NCBI GenBank assembly: GCA_005888675.1
Contig: VBBA01000198.1
Span: 1-8,416 of the forward strand
Direction: 5' to 3'
DNA length: 8,416 nt
From: Candidatus Bathyarchaeota archaeon
GTDB lineage: Archaea; Thermoproteota; Bathyarchaeia; 40CM-2-53-6
Shown here piece by piece: positions 1 through 6,888 of the stretch. A model generated the notes under the pieces. The model searched no databases, was not told where the DNA came from, and saw nothing but the letters and a program-made list of their open reading frames with translations. Each line of letters opens with the position of its first letter. The first letter of the stretch is position 1. A program made the position numbers and the translations under genes.

Positions 1-67
1 CAAACTCCCCCGGGCTGACACTACTGTGGTCGGAGTGACTGGCAAGAATCTTCTCCGATATTGTCAT
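1..67 (-). CDS. leuC: 3-isopropylmalate dehydratase/homoaconitase large subunit, N-terminal fragment
   Basis: Only the first 22 codons lie in the window; the gene continues past the left edge. From the ATG at 67 the peptide begins MTISEKILASH and continues to a VSPGEF segment. This matches the usual start of LeuC and archaeal homoaconitase-type large subunits (M-T-x-x-E-K-I-L-A-x-H ... V-x-P-G-E). Family members are aconitase-fold 4Fe-4S enzymes that isomerise 2-isopropylmalate in leucine synthesis, or homocitrate-type substrates in lysine or cofactor pathways. The Fe-S ligands lie outside the window, so substrate cannot be decided. An AGGA about 6 bases before the ATG supports this start. 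The gene follows the thioredoxin-like gene on the same strand after 172 bases, a gap long enough for its own promoter. The family call is fairly sure; the exact substrate is not. Confidence 0.75.
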   Translation of the reverse strand, partial: MTISEKILASHSDHSSVSPGEF

Positions 68-180
68 GCCCAATCCTACTAGTCTCCTGATGGTTGGCTT
101 TTCCGGTCGTCCTGTCCTTTTCAAGAAGAGCGACGCTGGGTTCTATTCTTTTCCTTGAGCCTGAGGACCTTGGGTTGACG

Positions 181-188
181 TATATTCT
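181..188 (-). promoter_or_regulatory. TATA-like box, possible leuC promoter
   Basis: Minus strand reads AGAATATA in the 172-base gap between the thioredoxin-like gene and the leuC-like start. A transcript starting about 25 bases downstream would have a leader of roughly 90 bases. This is inferred from an AT-rich word in the right gap; no clear upstream BRE is visible, and a weaker AAAAGAATA word near 147-155 is an alternative. Confidence 0.3.
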
Positions 189-239
189 ATGACGGGTTTC
201 TCAAATGCGCAATCATGGAACAGTTAATGTGAAGTTCTC

Positions 240-704
240 TCAAGCTTTCAGGTTGTCTTTCTTCGATTCCATGATCATACAGATGTCTTCCTCCACTGTT
301 CCCGATTTTCTTGGAGTCTCAACGAACCTTCCCACTTCTCGCCAATTCTTATCGAATACAATCATCGTAGGAACCGCCTTAACGTTCAATTCATCCGCAA
401 TATCCCGATAATTGTCGTAGTCGACGACACGGGCAGCAATCATGTTATTCTTTGCTATAAGCAATGTCTTGGCTAGTGATGGTACGTAGACATGGCAGTC
501 GCTACACCAGTCGGCTGAGAAAATGATCAAATAAAATTTTTCATCCACACGTTCGAAACGATCGACAAACTTTTCATTTGGGTTATACTCCTGAAAACGT
601 CGCTTCATAGCCTGGCGTTTCTGTGCCCTAGCTTCGTTGATATAGTCTAGAGGGTCTTTTCCGACGCGTAACGCCATCAATAGAGGGTCAACAAGCAATC
701 CCAT
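240..704 (-). CDS. Thioredoxin-like protein with WCSDC active site
   Basis: This 154-residue protein has a thioredoxin fold. Strand LIIFSADW leads into the redox motif W66-C67-S-D-C70, with P75 in the following helix. The conserved cis-proline loop is A-V-P112-T, followed by strand MIVFD. Both cysteines are present, so thiol-disulfide exchange is possible. The first ~55 residues form a helical, basic extension (about residues 24-40 are rich in K, R and Q) that classical 105-residue thioredoxins lack. The overall pattern resembles the Thioredoxin_9 type of family. There is no signal peptide, so it should be cytoplasmic. The ATG lies 24 bases after the stop of the RPA-like gene, which suggests co-transcription. 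The physiological partner is unknown; a link to the DNA/RNA proteins upstream is inferred from position only. Confidence 0.85.
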   Translation of the reverse strand: MGLLVDPLLMALRVGKDPLDYINEARAQKRQAMKRRFQEYNPNEKFVDRFERVDEKFYLIIFSADWCSDCHVYVPSLAKTLLIAKNNMIAARVVDYDNYRDIADELNVKAVPTMIVFDKNWREVGRFVETPRKSGTVEEDICMIMESKKDNLKA

Positions 705-728
705 TCCATATTCAAATTAGTCAACTGA

Positions 729-1874
729 TTAGCCAGACTTTTCTATCTCTGTGAGAAAGACGGAGCTCGCTTCAACTTCCCGGTTGAACCCTTCTCTGAC
801 CTTCACACCTATTAATTTTATCATATCCCCCAATCGTAATGCTTCTGCCCGATCTGCGTGATGATCCCAAAGGGAAATTCTCATACGACCCGTCTCATCT
901 TCTATCCTGATATTCGAAACCTTCACTCTTCGTCCCTCCCTAGTCTCCACCTCCCTCACCTCGGAACGTTCGACGATCTTCCCTGAAAGAACGTGGAGTA
1001 GGGGGTCTGGCTTCAAACCTGCAATCGAGGCGGTCCCAAAGCTTGTGGCCGGTGACCCATCATCTTCTCTCAATATGCCGTTTCGACCAACGTTCACATA
1101 GACGGTTCCGTTCCTTTCCGCTACGGTCGGATTGCCGATGATGACTCTTCTACCCTCGCCAATCCTGGCGGCCTCTGCTGTTTTATCGTCCCAGAACTTT
1201 ACGATCACCAAGCCCGTCTCATCTTCACACAATGCCGTCACGGGACCGTTCACTGTTCTCTGCCCCTGAACCCGTCTCATCAACAATCGCAGCTTCCGCG
1301 CCGTCGGCCCCGGGCTTTCTGCTAGCTCGCCGATTGTTATCCAAGGCAATTCTTCATCACTAGTTTTGGCGTTCGACGTTTCGAACAACTGGACCTTGCC
1401 TTTGCTACCAAGATGCAACTCGACCTCTCCACCCCTACCATGCTTAGTGTAGCCGTGCTCCAGCCTCAGCCTGGCACCGACTCTTGCGCCTTTCTGGATT
1501 ATCTGATCTGCATTCATATCCCATAACGCAACTCCTATTTGACCCGACAGGTCTTGTAGTCTCAATCTAACGAGTTTGCCAGTTGTTCCGTCCTGTCGGG
1601 GAAACTCTCGCAATTCGGAGAGGTCCACAATCTCACCAGATACTGTCACATCGTTCAATCCGGCGTGGGCATTGCTGATCTTCTGGTCGCCCAGGCCGGC
1701 AAGGTCATCCTGTTGTACTAAGAGCGCTTGAGCCACGAGACTCATCGCGCCAACATCCGAGAGAAGACCATGAGAATCCTCCTTTCTCCTCTCTACCAAT
1801 CGGAGCACTTCCTCCTGCGTCTTCTCAGGATACTTCGTGAGGATCTTGTTTAGGAGACCTTCGTAACTATCCAT
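729..1874 (-). CDS. Replication protein A-like ssDNA-binding protein, three OB folds
   Basis: This 381-residue protein is an archaeal RPA/SSB that should coat single-stranded DNA in replication, recombination and repair. Three OB folds are marked by a repeated D-x-(T/S)-G-x-x-x-x-x-x-W-D signature: residues 108-119 ending ALWD, 218-229 ending KFWD, and 326-337 ending SLWD. Approximate domain spans are 74-165, 193-268 and 285-378. The first 60 residues are helical, with a GLLSDVGAMSLVAQAL segment (36-51) resembling the N-terminal domain of other archaeal RPAs. No CxxC zinc finger is present, unlike the RPAs of some euryarchaea. The length is ordinary for archaeal multi-OB RPAs. The ATG start lies 54 bases after the helicase stop and the thioredoxin-like gene follows after 24 bases, so it sits mid-operon. 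A TATA-like word just upstream could add a separate promoter. Confidence 0.92.
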   Translation of the reverse strand: MDSYEGLLNKILTKYPEKTQEEVLRLVERRKEDSHGLLSDVGAMSLVAQALLVQQDDLAGLGDQKISNAHAGLNDVTVSGEIVDLSELREFPRQDGTTGKLVRLRLQDLSGQIGVALWDMNADQIIQKGARVGARLRLEHGYTKHGRGGEVELHLGSKGKVQLFETSNAKTSDEELPWITIGELAESPGPTARKLRLLMRRVQGQRTVNGPVTALCEDETGLVIVKFWDDKTAEAARIGEGRRVIIGNPTVAERNGTVYVNVGRNGILREDDGSPATSFGTASIAGLKPDPLLHVLSGKIVERSEVREVETREGRRVKVSNIRIEDETGRMRISLWDHHADRAEALRLGDMIKLIGVKVREGFNREVEASSVFLTEIEKSG

Positions 1875-1910
1875 TTCTATTCTTTCTATCCGACACTTGG
1901 TTACAGAATT

Positions 1911-1918
1911 GTTTATGT
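1911..1918 (-). promoter_or_regulatory. TATA-like word before the RPA-like gene
   Basis: The 54-base gap between helicase and RPA-like genes contains ACATAAAC on the minus strand, about 40 bases before the ATG. A start 25 bases downstream would leave a leader of roughly 14 bases. It could be an internal operon promoter that boosts RPA expression. Support is only the word and the spacing. Confidence 0.28.
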
Positions 1919-1928
1919 CTCTTTCAGA

Positions 1929-4775
1929 CTAGTCCCAGAACATGCGGGTCCTTTCGAATTCTCTCTCGGCTTTTAGAATGTTGAGATAGAAATCTTCATC
2001 TCCAGTAGTCCGAGCTCTAAGGATACGGGCTCCGGTTGTTGGTCCGACCCCACGTGCTGCCAACACGACGGCTGCATGCTTTCCATAGTTCTGGATGAGT
2101 CCCGCTGATCTGGAGGCTCTGAACCATTCATGCTCTTCCTCAGTCGAAAGCTTCGTTCCCCGTTTCTTCTTTTCAACGACCTTCCGTAATGTATCATTTC
2201 CCTGATACGTGGCAGCGATGAGGGTCGAATGACATACTGGACACTTTATCCGATCGGGCAGTCCATCAACCGTTCGAATACTATCCCAGTCGCCGTTGAA
2301 TAGGCAAACCAGTCGAAGCTTCGAACCCAACAATCGGCTCTTGACCAGCTGGATTATGGACGCCTCTTCGAAGGCTGGCCTCAACAATCCATGCGGCACG
2401 ATTCGGTCCAATAATGGGATCGCCAATGGCGAGGGATGACCCTTGTCTTGAACAGATTCCAGGAGAATCTTCGCGGACGAGATTCCCTCGAGTACTTGCT
2501 TTGCTCCTTCCACATCCAACTTCTCGGCGAAAAGCTCTCGTCGTGTCTCGGTATTAGCGATAGAATTCTTGAAAACCTCAACCAATAGTCTGGCCTGCCG
2601 GGCCTTGTAGTCGGCCGATCTAGAGACTGCACCTATTCTTCTGAGCACATGCCAATGCCTCCAAACAAACAAATCAGATCCTTCAACAGTCTCATTGATA
2701 GTTCTCTCAAGATCCTCTGGCGTTAACCTCCTCAGCTCCTCCGAGACCATCAACGCACTCACCGGCCGGGGAAAGATCAATGCGAAACGATACTGATCCA
2801 CTTGAGTTGCGATGTTCGATCCTAGACTAGATCCGAAGATTGCAGCCAATGTCATTGCCAACACTTCGTTGACTAGGTTGCCATGGCATGAATGTACGAT
2901 GACACTGTTCTCGAAACCTTCGACTAGCACCAACTCATCCGATGGAACACTAGTCTGACGACTCTGTTGCTGGAGAGCCTTCTGCACCCTTTCAAGTTCG
3001 GACTCCGGAAGCCCTAGGTCCGTTGTTCCGGTTTCAACGATGCACCTCCTTGCTTGTCCAACTTCTCGTGCAACCTCCTTCTGCACCGGTATCATGTCCC
3101 CCTCCCATCCGGGTATCGCAGTCAGACTGGGTTGAGCAGGCTCTACCTCCATTCTCAAATCATCCTCATCGACGCTGATCACCTTCCAAGTTTGTCCACG
3201 AAGAATGAATTCGGCACCTGGAGCGCATCTTCGTGCGACAAAGTCTTGGTCGAGGCTCCCGATGCGACGCTTCCGGAAGAAGTCGAAAACTGTGTACCGC
3301 TTAACATCTGCTATGACCGAGAGATTCTCGAAATAGTATTGTAGGGCACGTGGAGATCGTGGACTATAGCCACTGCCGAACCTTCGGATCAAGCGCAACT
3401 CCTCAAGTTGAAGGATGACCCGTTCCAACTCGTTTGGTTCCAGGTCGCGGAATGGATACGACCTCTTAACCAGCTGTAGCATATCCTCGAGAGATTGCTG
3501 TCTCTTCTGGATCAGAATCCCGACGATCTGATGCGCTAGTACATCGAGCGCCTTGTCATGAATGACGGGACGTTCTAAGCGTCCTTCACTGGCGCGTTTC
3601 GCCAGGACAGCAGATTCTAGCACGTCATCGGGGCTTGTGGTGAGAATCGTTCCCCGAGGGGTTCCTCTTAGAGTGTGACCGCTCCTGCCAACTCGCTGGA
3701 CAAGCCTAGTGGTTTCTCTCGGCGAAGTATATTGGACAATGAAGTCGACGCTACCAATGTCGATTCCCAGTTCAAGAGAGCTGGTGCAGATCAATGCCTT
3801 CAATCGGCCTGCCTGGAAATCGTTTTCTGCCTCTTCCCGCATTTCCCGGGACAAGGAGCCATGATGCACGCGCAATGTACTACCCCCGCCTAGAGCTTGG
3901 ATCTGCGCCGCCAAGGCTTCCGCATGTTCCCTAGTATTCGTAAAGACGAGGGTGGACTTGTGATCGTTGATTATGCGAAGGATGCGTCGGGCCCTAGCAA
4001 CTGTTGATGCTGGCAGTCCTAGTCGCTCGGCTTCCTTCTGATCTTCCTGATTCGGATGTATTGAACTGACATCGATTTCTAGTCCTCGGACCTCATCGCT
4101 ACGGGCGACACTAACGGGCCTGCCTGTCCCTGCCATGAACTGGCCAATCCTCTCTGGCTCACCGATCGTGGCTGACAATCCAATTCTCTGGAACTCTTTG
4201 CCCGTGAGTTCCTGCAACCTCTCTAAGGCGATCGAAAGCTGAACTCCTCTTTCATCGGTGGCCAACTCGTGGACTTCATCCACAATTACCCAGCGTACTT
4301 TTCGAAGGTGCTCACGCATCCTTTTTCCGGTTAGAATCGCTTGCAAAGTCTCAGGAGTCGTAATCATGAGGTCGGGGGGACTACGGGCTTGGCGAGCTCT
4401 CTGGCTCAGGGGAGTATCTCCGTGCCTTACTTCGATCTTTACACCTAACTCCTCGCCCATCGCTTCTAACCTTCGAAGAAGGTCCCGGTTCAGTGCCCGA
4501 AGCGGAGTAACATACAGGATCGATATTCCTTGGGCTGAGGCTCCGGGTTGTTCGGAGCGGGCCTGTAGGAACTGATCCAAGACTGGAAGAACTGCAGCTA
4601 GGGTCTTGCCGGTACCTGTAGGTGCTATTAGGAGGATGTTTCCACCCTTCAAAATCGCGGGAATGGCAAGCTCCTGAATTGGACTCGCTTCGAGAAAACC
4701 CTCCTTCTCTAGTCTTCTCAGTACGGGCAGCGTCAGAGATGTGAATACGGACTGTGCAGGGGTCAATGATGCCAC
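1929..4775 (-). CDS. lhr: Lhr-type superfamily 2 DEAD/DEAH helicase
   Basis: This 948-residue ATP-dependent helicase has all core motifs: Q-motif glutamine near 34, Walker A APTGTGKT (51-58), Ia TPLRALNR (90-97), DEVH box (166-169), SAT (201-203), VFTNTR (277-282), TSSLELGIDIG (331-341) and QRVGRSGH (360-367). Beyond the two RecA domains come a winged-helix-like part, the Lhr-specific beta-rich domain (~500-670, ending VDQYRFALIFPRP), and a C-terminal region with KCPVC at 844-848 and a GVGPTTGARIL hairpin-like segment at 909-919. Lhr proteins unwind DNA and RNA-DNA hybrids and are linked to DNA repair, and in some archaea to RNA handling. The archaeal subgroup was not resolved. The start is GTG, with GTGA seven bases before it as a weak ribosome site and no in-frame ATG upstream before a stop. 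It lies in an apparent operon with the RPA-like gene, which fits a repair role. Confidence 0.93.
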   Translation of the reverse strand: MASLTPAQSVFTSLTLPVLRRLEKEGFLEASPIQELAIPAILKGGNILLIAPTGTGKTLAAVLPVLDQFLQARSEQPGASAQGISILYVTPLRALNRDLLRRLEAMGEELGVKIEVRHGDTPLSQRARQARSPPDLMITTPETLQAILTGKRMREHLRKVRWVIVDEVHELATDERGVQLSIALERLQELTGKEFQRIGLSATIGEPERIGQFMAGTGRPVSVARSDEVRGLEIDVSSIHPNQEDQKEAERLGLPASTVARARRILRIINDHKSTLVFTNTREHAEALAAQIQALGGGSTLRVHHGSLSREMREEAENDFQAGRLKALICTSSLELGIDIGSVDFIVQYTSPRETTRLVQRVGRSGHTLRGTPRGTILTTSPDDVLESAVLAKRASEGRLERPVIHDKALDVLAHQIVGILIQKRQQSLEDMLQLVKRSYPFRDLEPNELERVILQLEELRLIRRFGSGYSPRSPRALQYYFENLSVIADVKRYTVFDFFRKRRIGSLDQDFVARRCAPGAEFILRGQTWKVISVDEDDLRMEVEPAQPSLTAIPGWEGDMIPVQKEVAREVGQARRCIVETGTTDLGLPESELERVQKALQQQSRQTSVPSDELVLVEGFENSVIVHSCHGNLVNEVLAMTLAAIFGSSLGSNIATQVDQYRFALIFPRPVSALMVSEELRRLTPEDLERTINETVEGSDLFVWRHWHVLRRIGAVSRSADYKARQARLLVEVFKNSIANTETRRELFAEKLDVEGAKQVLEGISSAKILLESVQDKGHPSPLAIPLLDRIVPHGLLRPAFEEASIIQLVKSRLLGSKLRLVCLFNGDWDSIRTVDGLPDRIKCPVCHSTLIAATYQGNDTLRKVVEKKKRGTKLSTEEEHEWFRASRSAGLIQNYGKHAAVVLAARGVGPTTGARILRARTTGDEDFYLNILKAEREFERTRMFWD

Positions 4776-4835
4776 TGATTCTTCACGACTAGAGAAGATT
4801 GCTCTAGGACTAGAACGGTGTCGATTCTGCTTTTA
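4776..4835 (-). promoter_or_regulatory. CTAG-rich spacer with short inverted repeat
   Basis: The 60-base gap between the small membrane-protein gene and the helicase has no convincing TATA box, so the helicase is probably read through from upstream. It holds three CTAG words within about 28 bases, two of them in a 12-base inverted repeat with 5-base arms (TCTAG, GA, CTAGA; 4803-4814). Function is unknown. Confidence 0.25.
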
Positions 4836-5048
4836 CTACTTCTCTTTCTCCTTGTCCTTCTCTCGGTCCTCGCCTGGTCGCTCGTATGCGATGTAGAGGA
4901 AGATTAGGACGAGAATGAAGAAGGCTAGGATGTAGAGGCTCAATTGCAGCACCTGGTAGGTTTGATCGGGTGTTAGCAGTGTTACTGGAGTGTTAGGCAT
5001 GGTCAAAGGTTTCTGGGTCCCTAGCTTGGCTAGATTGGCATGCGGCAT
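4836..5048 (-). CDS. Small single-pass membrane protein, function unknown
   Basis: This 70-residue protein has one strong membrane helix (about residues 33-54, LQLSLYILAFFILVLIFLYIAY) framed by a short polar N-terminus and a highly charged tail rich in E, K, D and R. No family is recognised. The positive-out/charged-in rule is not decisive because the tail mixes acid and base. Two starts are possible: ATG at 5048, and ATG at 5000 (residue 17), which gives 54 residues. The TATA-like box lies only 10-18 bases before the first ATG, so a transcript beginning about 25 bases downstream would miss it and favour the second. It is the first gene of the run leading to helicase, RPA-like and thioredoxin-like genes. 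An operon is inferred from the 60-base spacing. A chance ORF is unlikely given the clean helix-plus-tail composition. Confidence 0.62.
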   Translation of the reverse strand: MPHANLAKLGTQKPLTMPNTPVTLLTPDQTYQVLQLSLYILAFFILVLIFLYIAYERPGEDREKDKEKEK

Positions 5049-5056
5049 GGTTCCTT

Positions 5057-5066
5057 GTTATAAAAG
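5057..5066. promoter_or_regulatory. TATA-like element between divergent genes
   Basis: The stretch GTTATAAAAG (plus strand) reads CTTTTATAAC on the minus strand, so it can act as a TATA box either way. To the left, a start near 5035-5038 would suit the second ATG of the small membrane protein. To the right, a start near 5088 would give the zinc-ribbon gene a leader of about 87 bases. Flanking bases do not settle which direction the BRE favours. Confidence 0.42.
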
Positions 5067-5151
5067 CTTGAGAAATACTGCTTCAAATCGCTTGGAGAGT
5101 TTTGTCCATCGACCTGCGGCGACTCTACCTTCGGGACGAATCCGTGACCCG

Positions 5152-5169
5152 TATCGATAGCTATCGGGT
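5152..5169. repeat. Overlapping palindromes before the zinc-ribbon gene
   Basis: CGATAGCTATCG at 5155-5166 is a perfect 12-base palindrome and overlaps the perfect 8-base palindrome TATCGATA at 5152-5159. Outer ACCCG (5147-5151) and CGGGT (5165-5169) form a further inverted pair whose centre, 5158, lies between the two. The block ends 5 bases before the ATG at 5175. It could be an operator in the leader or an RNA element; no protein is known to bind it. Confidence 0.4.
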
Positions 5170-5174
5170 ACAGT

Positions 5175-5597
5175 ATGCTTAGCAAGTCTGGATTCGCCTC
5201 TTTGGTAGGTTATTGTCAAGGGTCTAGTTCGGGCTTGGCATCTGAACAGCCGGATTCTCAAAAGGACGAGGCTGCCGGCGAGGAAGCAAGGGTAGAGCCT
5301 TTTCTGGATATGCGAGATCCCACTTTCCGACGAATACTGCGAGCCGCCACCAGCAAGTTCAACCAGATGATTTGCCCGTTGATGGCGACCGTCTGCGTGC
5401 GAGACCTTTGCATGTTCTGGAATGAACATTCCAAGTCCTGTTTGATAGCCGACACGATGAAGATCAATCTCTATCATGCTGTCTGTCCAAAGTGTCAATC
5501 GGCCAATGTGAGCATCTCCCTAAGGGAACAACGGTCTGGGAAGAATCGGGGTTATCGATGCGAGACTTGTGGAAACGAATGGGGACAAGTCCACTAG
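5175..5597 (+). CDS. Cys-rich protein with second Cys cluster and C-terminal zinc ribbon
   Basis: This 140-residue protein has two metal-type cysteine groups. The first is C67-x6-C74-x4-C79-x9-C89 (CPLMATVC, then VRDLCMFWN). The second is a zinc ribbon, C104-P-K-C107 ... C129-E-T-C132 followed by GNEW, as in TFIIS/RPB9-type ribbons. The ribbon lacks the acidic D-E tip of transcript-cleavage factor TFS, having RSGKN instead, so it is not simply TFS. The first 45 residues are polar and low in complexity. An internal ATG at 5310 (residue 46, MRDPTFRRIL) would give 95 residues and keep every cysteine; it may be the true start. No good ribosome site marks either. It diverges from the small membrane-protein gene and converges on the tandem regulator. 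A nucleic-acid or protein-binding role is inferred from the ribbon; the first cluster could bind zinc or Fe-S. Confidence 0.72.
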   Translation: MLSKSGFASLVGYCQGSSSGLASEQPDSQKDEAAGEEARVEPFLDMRDPTFRRILRAATSKFNQMICPLMATVCVRDLCMFWNEHSKSCLIADTMKINLYHAVCPKCQSANVSISLREQRSGKNRGYRCETCGNEWGQVH

Positions 5598-5685
5598 TCG
5601 CTTTTCATGGTCCAACTTCTCCACTTCTCTAAGGCGTCTCTCTGAGATTCCCGATCGTTGACCTGAAACGTCTTCTGCGCTCTCG

Positions 5686-6888
5686 TCATTGCAGCGTCAG
5701 CGTGGGCATGGGTTCGAAGGATGTCTCATTATAGGCCCTTTTCGTGACGCTTGACAAGAGGTTGTGGAGGGCCTCGTTATACTCGTTATTATCATAATCC
5801 CATCCGAATCCTTCACGGTATTTCTCAAAGGAAAAAGTCTGAGACTTTAGGGTTAGAGGATCAAGCCATAGAGAGGTGAAATTGGTGAGAATTCCTTCAC
5901 GAACCAAGGTGGAAAGCATTGCTATCAGATTGTTCATTTCACCCCTCGGTAGGTAAATCCTCGTAGCGAGAGATGATAGCCCCTTGAATTTCGAAAGAGA
6001 CAACACGAACGGAAGTTTTGCTAGCGTGTGTGAGCTCGATCTCAATGCGTTATCATTTTTGAAATCCAACCTGACTTCATAGAGTTCGGAGATTTCCGGT
6101 GCGTATGGGAGAATGTCAAACACGTATTCCAGCACCAGGCCTTTTTTCATCACGCTCTCGAATCGATACTTTGCCGCGGGCAGGGTTATTCCGAACATTC
6201 GCGCAATATCTGCAAGTTTCACTGTTGCATCCTTGTGCAATTCCTTCATCACGTAAAGGTCCCTCGAATCGAAGGAAACAGTTCTCGGACTTTGGGGCCG
6301 ATTCTCCGTTGTAGTGTCGTTCGTTCCGTTTGCGAGAAGATTAACCCATGTGTCCCACGGGAACCTCCACATTCTGCTAGCCATGTCGTAATATTCGAAG
6401 TTCGGCATCAACGTGTGTTGGTCCTCCAGCCAGTAGACTCTACTGTTGGATGCCAGTCCAAGCGGGACGAGTTGGTAGATGTATTCTTCAAACTCTCTCA
6501 AATGCAATGTGGGAACGGCATGAAGAGAGTAGTACCCGTTACAATCCCCAATACAGCGAATGAGCTTGATCCAATAGTTTGGAATCCTTAAAGCCTCACG
6601 AACGAGTAGTTCCTTGCCTGGTAGAGGGTCGACCAAGACCATTCCTCTGGAGAGTCCCACTCTCGAATAATTGGGGTTGCACCAGATATGGAGAACCTTG
6701 TCCTCTTTGAGCCGAGCTACTCTCGAGTACAATGTGGGGTAAGGCATCTTGAGCTTGCGGGCGATCAGTTGCAGGTTGCGAGGTCCATGCTCGTTTAGAG
6801 CGGAGATTATGCTGATATTGTTCTTGTCGAGTAATTGCATTATTCGGTGTATTCGTCTGAAGTACTCTTCGGCGCTCGGGAACTTCAA
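5686..6888 (-). CDS. Tandem winged-helix, Lrp/AsnC-like transcription regulator
   Basis: This 400-residue protein appears to be two copies of one module. Each has a winged helix-turn-helix (about 24-66, with LQLIARKLKMPYPTLYSRVARLKEDKV; and 207-255, with LADIARMFGITLPAAKYRFESVMKKG) and then an alpha/beta segment. The first, about 80-160, contains I-G-D-C-N-G-Y-Y and resembles the ligand-binding domain of Lrp/AsnC regulators. The second, about 265-345, has LPFVLSLSKFKG and TRIYLPRGEMNNLI. No cofactor motif or membrane helix is visible. The first start is TTG at 6888, because a stop lies upstream in frame; ATG at 6840 (residue 17) is an alternative that would trim the leading helix before the HTH. 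It is divergent from the small 7151 gene across a repeat-bearing intergenic region, which may hold its own binding sites. A DNA-binding role is likely; the ligand and targets are unknown. Confidence 0.75.
   Translation of the reverse strand: MKFPSAEEYFRRIHRIMQLLDKNNISIISALNEHGPRNLQLIARKLKMPYPTLYSRVARLKEDKVLHIWCNPNYSRVGLSRGMVLVDPLPGKELLVREALRIPNYWIKLIRCIGDCNGYYSLHAVPTLHLREFEEYIYQLVPLGLASNSRVYWLEDQHTLMPNFEYYDMASRMWRFPWDTWVNLLANGTNDTTTENRPQSPRTVSFDSRDLYVMKELHKDATVKLADIARMFGITLPAAKYRFESVMKKGLVLEYVFDILPYAPEISELYEVRLDFKNDNALRSSSHTLAKLPFVLSLSKFKGLSSLATRIYLPRGEMNNLIAMLSTLVREGILTNFTSLWLDPLTLKSQTFSFEKYREGFGWDYDNNEYNEALHNLLSSVTKRAYNETSFEPMPTLTLQ

Noticed and set aside
2..82. Plus-strand open frame running in from the left edge to a TAG at 80-82.
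   Set aside because: The peptide has no recognised pattern, and the minus strand over the same bases reads as the LeuC N-terminus.
5058..5498. Minus-strand ORF of 146 codons opposite the zinc-ribbon gene.
   Set aside because: It lacks any domain pattern, while the plus strand shows eight patterned cysteines. It is an antisense shadow.
5477..5583. Zinc ribbon as transcript-cleavage factor TFS.
   Set aside because: The ribbon spacing fits, but the catalytic acidic pair is missing and the N-terminal cysteine group differs from the TFS N-terminal ribbon.
5598..5685. Search for a terminator between the convergent genes.
   Set aside because: No run of five or more T on either strand and no clear stem-loop was found.
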